Shown here one piece after another: positions 9,175 to 17,955 of a stretch of 44,511 bases of DNA (positions within the stretch are counted from its first letter, which is position 1; each line of letters opens with the position of its first letter). The translations under genes were made by a program, and so were the position numbers. The notes under the pieces are model-generated. The model had not been told where the DNA came from, searched no databases, and was given only the letters and a program-made list of their open reading frames with translations. This stretch comes from Streptomyces hayashii (GTDB lineage Bacteria > Actinomycetota > Actinomycetes > Streptomycetales > Streptomycetaceae), in contig NZ_JAHHIU010000118.1 in NCBI RefSeq assembly GCF_024539815.1, positions 1-44,511 of the forward strand, given 5' to 3'.

Positions 9175-10413
9175 TCACCCTGCCGCGACCGGGAAACGCC
9201 GCAGGCCGCGGGCCGACACCGACATCCAGCGGCTCACCGGTCCCGTCTGCCGCAGATCCGGCAGCCGGGCGGCGATCGCACGGAAGGCGACGGCCGCCTC
9301 CATACGGGCCAGCGGCGCGCCCAGGCAGTAGTGCGGACCGCCGGAGAACGACAGATGCTCGGTCCTGGAATCACGGGTGATGTCGTAGCGGTCCGGATCG
9401 GGGAAGACCGCGGGATCCCGGTTGGCGGCGCCGAGCAGCACCGCGACCGCCGAGCCGGCGGGCACGACATGCCCCTCCAGCTCCACGTCCTCGTGGGCGA
9501 CCCGGGTGGCCAGCTGGGCGGGGGAGTCCCAGCGCAGGGTCTCCTCCACCACGCCGTCCGCCAGGTTCGGGTCCTCGCGCAGCATGGTCCACTGCTCCGG
9601 GTGGTGCAGCAGCGCCGAAATCCCGTTGGCCACCAGGTTGGTGGTGGTCTCGGTACCGGCCACGGCGAGGATGCCGCAGATGCCGAGGGACTCCTTCCGC
9701 GTCACCACCCCGTCCCGCTCCGCCGCGACCAGGCGGCTGATCACGTCGTCGCCGGGTTCACGGGCGCGCAGCTCCATCAGCTCGCCGAACACCTCGTACA
9801 GCCCGGTGATCGCGCCCTCCAGCTCCGCCATGTGCGGGGGCGAGATCCGGCCCTCCAGCACCTGTGCCGCTCCGTGGCAGCAGCGGTCGAACTTCTCCCG
9901 GGAACTGTCGGGCACACCGAGCAGACCGCGGATCAGCGCGATCGGCAGGTGCTTGGAGAAGTCCTGCACGAGATCGAAACCGGCCACCGGGTCCAACTGG
10001 TCCAGCAACTCGGCGCAGACCTCCTCCACATGGGGCCGGTACGCGCCCATGTGACGGGGGCTGAACAGGGGGATGGCCAGCCTGCGCAGCCGGGTGTGGT
10101 CGGGCGGGTCCAGCTTCAGGAACGAGTCGTCCAGCGAGGAGAACAGCGGGAGCACGCGCTCACCGTCGGCCCTGCGGGTACCGAAACGGCCGTCCCGCAG
10201 GATCCGGTTGCCCAGCGCGTGGTCGGCGGTCACCCAGGTGTCGACCCGGCTCAGGTACAGCGGGCCCCGTCCCCTGATGTCCTCGTACAGCGGGTACGGG
10301 TCCTTCTGGCCGCGCAGCAGCAACGCGTACGGATCGCCCAGCGCCCCCATGCTCCAGATGAACCGTGCGGTCTGGAGCGGGTCCGCCAGTTCGTTGTCGG
10401 TCGAAAAGGGCAT
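9175..10413 (-). CDS. Cytochrome P450 (bacterial CYP, tailoring enzyme)
   Basis: The protein is a 412-residue soluble P450 of typical length. The I-helix oxygen-binding motif is AGTETTTN, the K-helix ExxR is EETLR, and the heme-binding loop is FSGGPHYCLGAPLARME, whose Cys ligates iron. The ATG is preceded by AGGAG. It is first in a minus-strand operon with the two NRPS genes, so it probably hydroxylates either the PCP-bound amino acid (as NovI and NikQ do in their systems) or the finished product. The sequence cannot decide which. No ferredoxin or reductase gene is adjacent. A short CCCCGTACGGGG palindrome (9134-9145) lies in the gap to the next gene. Confidence 0.95.
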   Translation of the reverse strand: MPFSTDNELADPLQTARFIWSMGALGDPYALLLRGQKDPYPLYEDIRGRGPLYLSRVDTWVTADHALGNRILRDGRFGTRRADGERVLPLFSSLDDSFLKLDPPDHTRLRRLAIPLFSPRHMGAYRPHVEEVCAELLDQLDPVAGFDLVQDFSKHLPIALIRGLLGVPDSSREKFDRCCHGAAQVLEGRISPPHMAELEGAITGLYEVFGELMELRAREPGDDVISRLVAAERDGVVTRKESLGICGILAVAGTETTTNLVANGISALLHHPEQWTMLREDPNLADGVVEETLRWDSPAQLATRVAHEDVELEGHVVPAGSAVAVLLGAANRDPAVFPDPDRYDITRDSRTEHLSFSGGPHYCLGAPLARMEAAVAFRAIAARLPDLRQTGPVSRWMSVSARGLRRFPVAAG

Positions 10414-10943
10414 GGAGCTCCTCGTAGGTCGCTCGGAGCGCGGGCGGGTGACGCCTCGTACGTTAGCGACGCGCTTTCGGCAGGAAACCCCTAATCGAGC
10501 CCAGGACCCCCTATCGCGTCCCTTGCCGGGCCGGAACCAGTATGTTGCCCATGAAAACCCGGCGTGGCCGAAAAGCGCCGGGGCGTTGGATGGCGGCGCG
10601 ATTCACTCACGTATTTCTTATGTGCTTCACTGCACTCCGCGCCGGAGTTACTTCCTCGTAATAGGCGTCAAGACTTCGTTAGGGATGGGTTCACACCGAA
10701 TTAAGCAGTGCGTTAACCAGCCAGCTCAGACGCCGTCAAATCGCCCTGTACCGACCTGCCTTGCAGGGCGACCGACCGGGTGTTAATTTTCAAAGCCTGA
10801 CGTCGGCTGGATTTGACCTCCCAGGTTCGTCTGCGCAATGCGGACGGCGTTCGACGGCGTGAACGATGCTATGGGCGGCTTAACCATTTCTTTGATCAAC
10901 GGTGGTTGCTCTTTTGTGTCTTGAGGGGAAAGGTTTTAAGGGC
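10414..10943. other. 530-bp lower-GC intergenic region between the P450 operon and the LAL regulator
   Basis: I see no convincing coding frame here, and base composition is clearly less GC-rich than the flanks. Besides the paired repeats near 10488-10516, it holds an inverted repeat CGCCCTG/CAGGGCG at 10742-10748 and 10764-10770. TTAA-containing stretches occur near 10710, 10785 and 10880. It presumably carries both divergent promoters. The LAL ribosome binding site GAGGGGAAAGG lies at 10923-10933. Confidence 0.6.
10460..10516 (-). promoter_or_regulatory. Candidate P450/NRPS operon promoter with two activator-like direct repeats
   Basis: Two copies of a CCCCTA(A)TCG element lie at 10488-10497 and 10508-10516, exactly 20 bp apart (two helical turns). 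On the minus strand the candidate -10 TAACGT lies at 10465-10460 and a -35-like GTTTCC at 10488-10483 with a 17-bp spacer. The proximal repeat therefore abuts the -35, as expected for an activator site. The divergent LAL regulator is the obvious candidate ligand. The repeats are seen directly; the promoter and its regulator are inferred. Confidence 0.4.
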
Positions 10944-13721
10944 ATGGTTTTGCTTGAGCGTAAAGAGGAGCTCGAATTTCTGCTGGACCTGCTCGACGAG
11001 GCCATCCACCGGCACGGCACATCGGCCCTGGTAGGGGCGGACCCGGCCATGGGCAAGAGCGTCCTGCTGGACACCTACGCACGAGCGGCCGGGGAGCAGG
11101 GCGCGTCGGTGCTCACGGCGATCGCCTGCGAGGAGGAAAGACAGGTGCCGATGGGCGTGATGAGCCAACTGCTCTTCCACGCCCCGCTTTCCACGGACGT
11201 GCGCGCGGAAGCGCGCCGACTGCTCGCCGCCGGAGCCGGCGGTGAGCTGGACGTCCGGACCACGCACGCCCTCACCATGCTCCTGTTGGACCTGTCCGAG
11301 CGTCGTCCCGTCGCCCTGATCGTCGACAACATCCACCTTGCGGACGCGGAGTCCGCCTCCGTCCTGTCGTATTTCGCTCGCCGCATCCGTGGCGCCCGGG
11401 TGGCCACGGTCTTCTCGTACTGCGAGCGCTCCGAACGGCACGAGCGTGCCTGCGCGGCGGAGTTGCAGCGTCAGCCGCACTGCCACCAGCTCACCCTTCA
11501 GCCGCTGCCCTTGGACGGAGTGGCCCACCTGGCCGCCCGGGTGCTGGGCCGTCAGGCGTCCGCCTCCCTGGTGGAGCGATGCCACCGGTACACCAACGGC
11601 AATCCGTTGCTGGCCCGTGCCCTCTTCCGCGACCACCTCGTCATGCGCCGCGCCGGCGCCGTGCCCGGCGGCGACGAACTCTTCGGCGCCGCCGAGGGAT
11701 ACGGCCGCGCGGTGCTGGAGTACCTGCGTCGGGTCGACCCCCGGGCGGCGCGGGTGGCGCAGGCCGTCGCGGTGCTCGGCGGCTGTGACGGCGTGGCGCC
11801 GTTGCTGGACATGTGCCCGGTCTTCGTCGGCAAGATCCTGGACGCGCTCCGTGCGGCCGGGGTGCTCACCGGGGACGATTTCAGTCATGCGGCCGGCGCT
11901 TCGGCGGTGCTCTTCGAGATCGCCCCGGAGGACCTCTACCGGCTGAACGTCGCCGCCGCCGACTGGGGTTACCGCCAGGGGCGGTCCGCCTGCCAGGTGG
12001 CGCGTTGGCTCCTGGCGGCGAGCGACAGCAGCACCCCGTGGGCCGTGGAGGTCCTGACGCAGGCTGCCCGGCTCGCCCTGTCCGAGGGGCGCCTGTCGCA
12101 CGCGGCGGCCTGTCTCACGCTCGCACGGCAGGGCTGCGAGGGCGACGAGAGGGCAGCCGCCCGTCTGCAGGCGGCGCAGCTGCGCGCGGAGTGGGGCCTC
12201 AACCCGAGCATGTGCACCCCTTATCTGGACGACCTGGTCGAGGCCGGCCGCGCCGGCCACCTGGGCGGCAACGACCTGATCCCGCTCGTCAAGGCTCTGA
12301 TGTGGCACGGCTGGTTCGACGGCGTCCGCGATCTGTTGCCGCTGCTGGAGGAAGCCGCCAGGGCGGCCGACGGCCCCTCCCGCGGGGAGCTGACCGAGCT
12401 GTACCTGGTCATCCGCCACGCCTACCCGGTACTGGCCCACTCCGGGCCGCTGGGCGGCACTCACCGCTCCGACCGAGCGGCACGGCCGCTGTGCGTCCCG
12501 CAGAACCTGAACGTGACCCAGGCGCTCGACGCGGTCCTCTCCCAGTCGTCCAGCCAGGGCGCGGTGGATCTCGCCGAGCGCGTCCTGCGCAGCAGCCCGC
12601 TCCAGGAGACCGGCACCGGTGTCATCCTCGCCGGACTGCTCGCCCTCGTCTACGGCGAACGGATCCCGCAGGCCGCCCAGTTGTGCGACGCCGTGCTCGC
12701 CCAGTCGGCCACCGGCGAGTCACGCCTGCGGCATGCCTCGGTTCTGGCCGTGCGGGCGGAGATCAGCCTGCGTCAGGGCGCGCTGCTGGTCGCCGCCGAA
12801 CAGGCGCGTGCCGCCCTGCGGCTGTTGCCGCCCGCGAGTTGGGGTGTGACGCTCGCCCAGGTCCGGGCCACTCTGGTGCGTGCCCTGACGGCGATGGGCC
12901 GGCACGACGAGGCCCTGGCGCAGATCAAACTGCCCCTGCCGCCCGAGGCCCTGCAGACCCGGTTCGGGCTGTCGTACCTCCACGCGCGGGGCAGGCTGAA
13001 CCTGGCGACCGGGCATCTGCACGCCGCCCTGGCCGACTTCGAGACCTGTGGCGAGCTCATGATCGAATGGTGCCTGGACGTCCCGGGCCTGGTCCCGTGG
13101 CGGGGCGAGGCGGCGGCCGCGCTGCTGGAGATGGGCGAACAGGACCGCGCCTGCAAGCTCGCCGAGGAGCAACTGGCCCGCGCGGACGGACAGTCCCCGC
13201 GCGGTGCGGGTCTGGCCATGCGGGTCATCGCCGCCACCGTCAACGTCAACCGCCGCTCCATGCTGCTGCGGCAGGCCGCCGATCTCCTCCAGGGCTGCGG
13301 GGACCAGTACGAACTCGTCTGCACGCTCGTGCAGTTGACGAACACGTACCACTCGCTCGGAGAGCTGCGCAGGGCTCGTACGGTGGGACGACGGGCATGG
13401 AACATCGCGCGGGAGTGCCACGCCGAGTCCCTGGCGGAGGCGCTGGCCCTCGCCCCCGCCTCGGCGGAGCCGGCGGCGTCCGTCGAGCCCTTGCAGCCCC
13501 CGGCCGAGACCACCGAGGCGGAGACGCTGCTCAGCGAGGCGGAACGCCGGGTCGCCGAGCTCGCGGCGCTCGGTTACACGAACCGGGAGATATCCAGCCG
13601 TCTGTACATATCGGTCAGCACGGTGGAGCAGCACCTGACGAAGACCTACCGGAAGCTCAACGTCACCCGCCGCTCCGACCTGCCGTCCCTGGTGATCGCA
13701 CCGGCTCCCCGCGCCAGCTGA
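10944..13721 (+). CDS. LAL-family transcriptional regulator (ATPase plus LuxR HTH)
   Basis: The protein has 925 residues. An N-terminal AAA-type ATPase carries Walker A GADPAMGKS (31-39) and a Walker B-like VALIVDNIH near 125. A long helical TPR-like middle follows. The C-terminal LuxR helix-turn-helix (about 862-920) contains YTNREISSRLYISVSTVEQHL. Large LAL proteins are pathway-specific activators in many Streptomyces polyketide clusters. ATG 10944 is chosen over GTG 10902 because MVLLERKEEL matches the usual LAL N-terminus and a purine-rich ribosome binding site precedes it. The gene is divergent from the P450/NRPS operon and probably activates that operon and perhaps the PKS. No TTA codon was noticed in it. 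Confidence 0.93.
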   Translation: MVLLERKEELEFLLDLLDEAIHRHGTSALVGADPAMGKSVLLDTYARAAGEQGASVLTAIACEEERQVPMGVMSQLLFHAPLSTDVRAEARRLLAAGAGGELDVRTTHALTMLLLDLSERRPVALIVDNIHLADAESASVLSYFARRIRGARVATVFSYCERSERHERACAAELQRQPHCHQLTLQPLPLDGVAHLAARVLGRQASASLVERCHRYTNGNPLLARALFRDHLVMRRAGAVPGGDELFGAAEGYGRAVLEYLRRVDPRAARVAQAVAVLGGCDGVAPLLDMCPVFVGKILDALRAAGVLTGDDFSHAAGASAVLFEIAPEDLYRLNVAAADWGYRQGRSACQVARWLLAASDSSTPWAVEVLTQAARLALSEGRLSHAAACLTLARQGCEGDERAAARLQAAQLRAEWGLNPSMCTPYLDDLVEAGRAGHLGGNDLIPLVKALMWHGWFDGVRDLLPLLEEAARAADGPSRGELTELYLVIRHAYPVLAHSGPLGGTHRSDRAARPLCVPQNLNVTQALDAVLSQSSSQGAVDLAERVLRSSPLQETGTGVILAGLLALVYGERIPQAAQLCDAVLAQSATGESRLRHASVLAVRAEISLRQGALLVAAEQARAALRLLPPASWGVTLAQVRATLVRALTAMGRHDEALAQIKLPLPPEALQTRFGLSYLHARGRLNLATGHLHAALADFETCGELMIEWCLDVPGLVPWRGEAAAALLEMGEQDRACKLAEEQLARADGQSPRGAGLAMRVIAATVNVNRRSMLLRQAADLLQGCGDQYELVCTLVQLTNTYHSLGELRRARTVGRRAWNIARECHAESLAEALALAPASAEPAASVEPLQPPAETTEAETLLSEAERRVAELAALGYTNREISSRLYISVSTVEQHLTKTYRKLNVTRRSDLPSLVIAPAPRAS

Positions 13722-13767
13722 TCGCGCGGGGGTCGCCCCGGCGGGTGGCGGGGGAGAAGGCGCCGAC

Positions 13768-13800
13768 GGCCCGGCTCGGGCATCCGGCGGCCGGGTCCTT
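13768..13800 (+). terminator. Probable terminator after the LAL regulator
   Basis: The arms GGCCCGGC (13768-13775) and GCCGGGTC (13790-13797) pair with one G-T wobble, followed by CTTT. The rest of the 13722-13962 gap shows no gene. Confidence 0.4.
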
Positions 13801-13962
13801 TCGGTGATCCCGTGGTCTGTCGCACATCCCCTGTACCGGCGACTTTCACATGGGCGTCATCCGACCCTTCCCTGACGTTCGGCGCCCTTGCGAAACTCCT
13901 TGCGCGCGCATCACGTCACGAACCGGCCGGCGGAACCCTTCCGTACGAGAGGTGCCTCACCC

Positions 13963-16017
13963 ATGTCCGAAGTCAACCGGCGACGCTTTCTCCAACTCGC
14001 GGGCGCCACGACGGCGTTCACCGCGCTGTCCAGCAGCGTGGAACGCGCAGCGGCGCTGCCCGCGAACCACCGCACGGGGTCGATCGAGGACGTCGAGCAC
14101 ATCGTCGTCCTGATGCAGGAGAACCGCTCCTTCGACCACTACTTCGGCACGCTGCGGGGCGTCAGAGGCTTCGGCGACCCGCGCCCGGTCACCCTCGCGA
14201 ACGGCAGGACGGTCTGGCACCAGCCGGACGCCACGGGCAAGGACGTCCTTCCGTTCCGCCCCGACGCCGACGACCTGGGCCTCGCCTTCATCCAGGACCT
14301 GCCGCACGGCTGGAACGACGGGCACGCCGCCTTCAACGGCGGCAGATACGACAAGTGGGTGCCCGCCAAGAGCGCCACGACCATGGCGTACCTGACCCGC
14401 GAGGACATCCCCTTCCACTACGCGCTGGCCGACGCCTTCACGGTCTGCGACGCCTACCACTGCTCGTTCATCGGGTCCACGGACCCCAACCGCTACTACC
14501 TGTGGACGGGGTACACCGGGAACGACGGCAAGGGCGGCGGGCCGGTCCTCGGCAACGACGAGGCCGGCTACAGCTGGACCACGTACCCCGAACGCCTGGA
14601 GCAGGCCGGCGTCTCGTGGAAGGTCTACCAGGACGTGGGCGACGGACTCGACGCGAAGGGCGGCTGGGGCTGGATCCAGGACGCCTATCGCGGCAACTAC
14701 GGCGACAACTCGCTCCTCTACTTCAAGCAGTTCCAGAACGCCGCCCCCGGCGACCCGCTCTACGACAAGGCCCGCACCGGCACCGACGCCCGCACGGGCG
14801 AGGGCTACTTCGAGCAGCTGAAGGCGGACGTCAAGGGCGGCAGGCTGCCGCAGGTCTCCTGGATCGTCGCGCCGGAGGCCTTCACCGAGCACCCCAACTG
14901 GCCCGCCAACTACGGCGCCTGGTACGTCTCGCAGGTCCTGGACGCGCTCACCGCCGACCCGGCGGTGTGGGCGAAGACGGCCCTGTTCGTCACCTACGAC
15001 GAGAACGACGGCTTCTTCGACCACCTGCTCCCGCCGTTCCCGCCCGCCTCGGCCGGGCAGGGACGTTCGACGGTCGACGTCGGGCCCGACCTCTTCGCGG
15101 GCGACAGCAGCCACCCGGCCGGCCCCTACGGACTGGGCCAGCGGGTGCCCATGCTGGTCGTCTCCCCCTGGAGCAAGGGCGGTTACGTCTGCTCCGAGAC
15201 GCTGGACCACACCTCGGTCATCCGGTTCATCGAGCGCCGCTTCGGTGTGCACGAGCCGAACATCTCGCCGTGGCGACGCGCCGTCTGCGGCGACCTGACC
15301 TCCGCGTTCGACTTCTCCTGCACGGACGCCCGGCCGGTCGCCCTGCCCGGCACCGACGGCTACCGGCCCCCGGACCGGGAGCGCCACCCCGACTACGTGC
15401 CCACCCCGCCCGCCCACCCCGTCCTGCCCAGGCAGGAACGCGGCTCGCGTCCCACCCGCCCGCTCAGGTACGCGCCCCAGGTGGACGGTTCGGTCGATGC
15501 GACGGCCGGGACCCTGACCCTCACCTTCGCCTCCGGCGCCAAGGCGGGCGCCGCCTTCCTGGTGACCTCCGGCAACCGCGCCGACGGCCCGTGGAGCTAC
15601 ACCACGGGGGCGGGCGCGACCCTCTCCGACACCTGGAACTCGGCGTACTCCGGCGGCTCGCACGACCTGACCGTGCACGGCCCGAACGGATTCCTGCGCG
15701 TCTTCAAGGGGGCGGGGAAGGCGACCGGGCCCGAGGTGGTCGCACGGCACGTCGGCGACGGCGTCGAGCTCGTCTTCACCCACCGGGGCAAGGGAGCGGT
15801 GGAGTTGACGGTGACCGACGGCTACGGCGGGCACGGCACCACCGTCAGGCTGCGGCCCGGCACCGTGCTCAAGCGCACCGTCGACCTGCACGCGAGCCGG
15901 CGCTGGTACGACCTCACGGTCACCTCGACCGCCGACCCGGCGTTCCTCAGGCGGTTCGCGGGACACGTCGAGAACGGTCGGCCCGGCCTCAGCGACCCGG
16001 CGATCCTCACCCAGTGA
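13963..16017 (+). CDS. Phosphocholine-type phospholipase C, Tat-exported
   Basis: The protein has about 684 residues. Its N-terminus MSEVNRRRFLQLAGATTAFTAL-type carries a twin-arginine export motif (RRRFL) and a hydrophobic stretch ending near residue 32. The phosphoesterase catalytic domain (about 45-430) opens with HIVVLMQENRSFDHYFG, the signature of the non-hemolytic phospholipase C / AcpA family, and contains YDENDGFFDH. The last 200 residues form two beta domains of the bacterial phospholipase C C-terminal type (DUF756). The expected role is hydrolysis of phosphatidylcholine-like lipids outside the membrane to release phosphate. ATG 13963 is chosen because the Tat motif lies 6 residues in and GAGAGG precedes it; upstream in-frame starts add an unlikely extension. 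It appears monocistronic. No convincing PHO box was found upstream. Confidence 0.92.
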   Translation: MSEVNRRRFLQLAGATTAFTALSSSVERAAALPANHRTGSIEDVEHIVVLMQENRSFDHYFGTLRGVRGFGDPRPVTLANGRTVWHQPDATGKDVLPFRPDADDLGLAFIQDLPHGWNDGHAAFNGGRYDKWVPAKSATTMAYLTREDIPFHYALADAFTVCDAYHCSFIGSTDPNRYYLWTGYTGNDGKGGGPVLGNDEAGYSWTTYPERLEQAGVSWKVYQDVGDGLDAKGGWGWIQDAYRGNYGDNSLLYFKQFQNAAPGDPLYDKARTGTDARTGEGYFEQLKADVKGGRLPQVSWIVAPEAFTEHPNWPANYGAWYVSQVLDALTADPAVWAKTALFVTYDENDGFFDHLLPPFPPASAGQGRSTVDVGPDLFAGDSSHPAGPYGLGQRVPMLVVSPWSKGGYVCSETLDHTSVIRFIERRFGVHEPNISPWRRAVCGDLTSAFDFSCTDARPVALPGTDGYRPPDRERHPDYVPTPPAHPVLPRQERGSRPTRPLRYAPQVDGSVDATAGTLTLTFASGAKAGAAFLVTSGNRADGPWSYTTGAGATLSDTWNSAYSGGSHDLTVHGPNGFLRVFKGAGKATGPEVVARHVGDGVELVFTHRGKGAVELTVTDGYGGHGTTVRLRPGTVLKRTVDLHASRRWYDLTVTSTADPAFLRRFAGHVENGRPGLSDPAILTQ

Positions 16018-16025
16018 CCCGCGAG

Positions 16026-16041
16026 CGCCGTCCGGACGGCG
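16026..16041. terminator. Short hairpin after phospholipase C
   Basis: CGCCGT and ACGGCG pair around a CCGG loop, 9 nt after the phospholipase C stop. It is a plausible but small terminator. Confidence 0.35.
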
Positions 16042-16096
16042 AACGCGCGGCCGGCAAGGGGAGTTGGGGGCTGTGCAGCTCCCGGGGGCGCCGGGA

Positions 16097-16102
16097 TAGT
16101 GT
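16097..16102 (+). promoter_or_regulatory. -10 TAGTGT suggesting a leaderless transcript
   Basis: TAGTGT matches the Streptomyces -10 form TAGRRT and ends 6 nt before GTG 16109. Transcription would therefore start at or next to the start codon. No ribosome binding site precedes that GTG, which fits leaderless translation. A convincing -35 is not visible. Confidence 0.4.
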
Positions 16103-16108
16103 GCCCCG

Positions 16109-16918
16109 GTGACCATGCAATCGAACACACCTGCAGGCTGGTACCCGGATCCGCACGGAGCCTCCCGGACCATGCGCTACTGGGACGGCGTCCAGTGGAC
16201 CGAGCAGACCCAGGCCGACGGCACGGGGCAGGACGCGCCGCGGCAGCCGGGACCGGACCAGCGGGTCCCGCGCCAGGTGCAGAAGCAGGCCGGGGTCGCA
16301 CCGAGCGGCCCCGGCGGCGGCACGCTGTTCAGCGAGCCGGTGCTGGTGGTGAACCAGAAGGCCAAGCTCATCGAGCTGACCAACGAGTACAAGGTCATGG
16401 ACCAGCAGGGCAACCAGCTCGGCTCGGTCGTCCAGGTCGGCCAGAGCGCGCTCAGGAAGATCGTGCGCTTCATCTCCGACTTCGACCAGTACCTGAGGCA
16501 CAAGCTGGAGATCCGCGACGCCCAGGGGCAGCCGGTGCTGCTGCTGACCCGACCGGCGAAGATATTCAAGTCCAGGGTGATCGTCACCCGCCCCGACGGG
16601 CAGCCGGTCGGTGAGCTCGTCCAGCAGAACGTCTTCGGGAAGATCAACTTCGCGATCAACGCGGACGGCCGGCAGGTCGGCGCGATCAAGGCGGAGAACT
16701 GGCGGGCCTGGAACTTCGCGATCGTCGACCACGAGGACAACGAGGTCGCCCGGATCACCAAGACCTGGGAGGGCCTCGCCAAGACGATGTTCACCACCGC
16801 GGACAACTATGTGCTTCAGATCCACTACCAGCTGCCCGAGCCGCTGCTGAGCCTGGTCGTCGCCACGGCCCTGACGGTGGACACCGCCCTCAAGCAGGAC
16901 GCGCGCGGCCTCGGCTGA
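16109..16918 (+). CDS. DUF2510 plus scramblase/LURP-one-like domain protein
   Basis: The protein has 269 residues. Residues 8-35 form a DUF2510 domain (PAGWYPDPHG, MRYWDGVQWTEQT), a short Trp-rich module common in actinobacterial membrane-associated proteins. After a Gln/Pro linker, residues about 75-262 form a compact beta-rich domain resembling the phospholipid scramblase / LURP-one-related fold. Its repeated units are of the type VVNQKAKLIELTNEYKVMD and QPVLLLTRPAKIFKSRVIV. No signal peptide is seen. GTG 16109 is supported by the leaderless -10; ATG 16115 is the alternative. The role in bacteria is not established; phospholipid binding is a reasonable inference, and lipid-acting genes flank it. 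Confidence 0.85.
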   Translation: MTMQSNTPAGWYPDPHGASRTMRYWDGVQWTEQTQADGTGQDAPRQPGPDQRVPRQVQKQAGVAPSGPGGGTLFSEPVLVVNQKAKLIELTNEYKVMDQQGNQLGSVVQVGQSALRKIVRFISDFDQYLRHKLEIRDAQGQPVLLLTRPAKIFKSRVIVTRPDGQPVGELVQQNVFGKINFAINADGRQVGAIKAENWRAWNFAIVDHEDNEVARITKTWEGLAKTMFTTADNYVLQIHYQLPEPLLSLVVATALTVDTALKQDARGLG

Positions 16919-16938
16919 CGCGCCGCGCACCGGTACGG

Positions 16939-16974
16939 CGCGGGGCCGCCCTCCCTCGGGAAGGCGGCCCCGCG
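16939..16974. terminator. Strong bidirectional terminator
   Basis: A 12-bp perfect stem (CGCGGGGCCGCC at 16939-16950, complement at 16963-16974) encloses a 12-nt loop between two convergent genes. Confidence 0.8.
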
Positions 16975-16983
16975 TGCGCGGCT

Positions 16984-17955
16984 CTACAGCGGCGTCAGAT
17001 GCTCCGGTCCGTTCGTCGGCCGGGGCAGCAGCGCGGGTTCGGCCGAGGCGGTCTCCGGCCTCAGCGCCAGCACCGCCGCCACCGGGTGGTCCTCGTCGTC
17101 GACGACCGGACGGTCCTCGTCGGCCACGGCCGCCGGGTGCGGAGCGGCCCGCGACAGCAGCACCACGCCCCGGCCCGCCAGTCCCGCCCCCGCCAGCGCG
17201 AGGAGCACGCCCATCGGTCCGCCCTGCAACCGCTCGCCCAGCAGCGCGAGGCCGATCGTCGCGGCGGCCACCGGGTTGGCCAGGGTCACCATCGCCAGCG
17301 GGGCGCCGAGACCGTCCCGGTAGGCGGTCTGCGACAGCAGCAGCCCGCCCGTCGCGAAGGCCGCGACCAGCAGCGCCACCCCGACCACCTGCATGCTCGG
17401 CAGCGAGCCCGAACGGTCCGTGGCGGCCACCGTCACCGTCTGGGTGAGCGCCGAGGCGACCCCCGAGGCGAAACCGGACGCGGTCGCGTGCCGCAGTCCG
17501 GGCCGTGCCCCGCGCCGGGCCAGCAGCCCGATCAGCGCAGCCGTCGCCCCCGCCACCCCGACCGCCTCCGGCAGGCTCAGCACGTTCTCGGGAGCCGGCC
17601 CCGACGCCGTGACCAGGATCGCGGCCAGACCGGCCAGGGTGAAGGCGGTGCCCCGCCACTCGGCGGCGCTGACCCGGCGCCCGGCCACCCGCGCGCCCAT
17701 CGGCACCGCCGCGACCAGGGTGAGCGCGCCGAGCGGCTGCACCACCGTGAGCGGACCGTACTTGAGCGCGACGACGTGCAGCAGCGCGGCGGCGGCGTTC
17801 AGCCCCACCGACCACCACCAGGCCCCGTTGCCGAGCATCCGCAGCAGACCGGCTCCGGGATCCCGGGAGGCCAGCCGCTCCTGCGCGACGGCGGCGGCCG
17901 CGTAGGCGACGGCCGAGAAGAGGGAGAGGAGGACGGCGACCAGATCGGCGTTCAT
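16984..17955 (-). CDS. DMT/EamA-family membrane transporter
   Basis: The protein has 323 residues with about ten hydrophobic helices in two repeats, the layout of the drug/metabolite transporter superfamily (EamA or NIPA-like). The opening helix MNADLVAVLLSLFSAVAYAA is followed by a conserved-type VALKYGPLTVVQPLG. The second half carries ANPVAAATIGLALLGERL, matching the 'xxPxxxxxxGxxxLGE' ending of EamA repeats. The last 45 residues are a polar cytoplasmic tail. The start overlaps the upstream PAP2 gene's stop as ATGA (17952-17955), so the two are translationally coupled. The substrate is unknown; pairing with a PAP2 enzyme hints at a lipid or isoprenoid-related solute, but this is inference. 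Confidence 0.9.
   Translation of the reverse strand: MNADLVAVLLSLFSAVAYAAAAVAQERLASRDPGAGLLRMLGNGAWWWSVGLNAAAALLHVVALKYGPLTVVQPLGALTLVAAVPMGARVAGRRVSAAEWRGTAFTLAGLAAILVTASGPAPENVLSLPEAVGVAGATAALIGLLARRGARPGLRHATASGFASGVASALTQTVTVAATDRSGSLPSMQVVGVALLVAAFATGGLLLSQTAYRDGLGAPLAMVTLANPVAAATIGLALLGERLQGGPMGVLLALAGAGLAGRGVVLLSRAAPHPAAVADEDRPVVDDEDHPVAAVLALRPETASAEPALLPRPTNGPEHLTPL

Noticed and set aside
10742..10770. CGCCCTG/CAGGGCG hairpin as a terminator or attenuator
   Set aside because: It lies in the middle of a divergent regulatory region with no transcript known to end there; it is recorded only as an inverted repeat.
13857..13912. Possible PHO box upstream of phospholipase C
   Set aside because: GTCATCCGACC and GTTCGGCGCCC-like segments are only weak matches to the 11-bp PHO unit and do not form a convincing direct repeat.
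13957..16173. Minus-strand 738-codon frame opposite phospholipase C
   Set aside because: It is antisense to a complete Tat-signal/phosphoesterase gene and has no family features.
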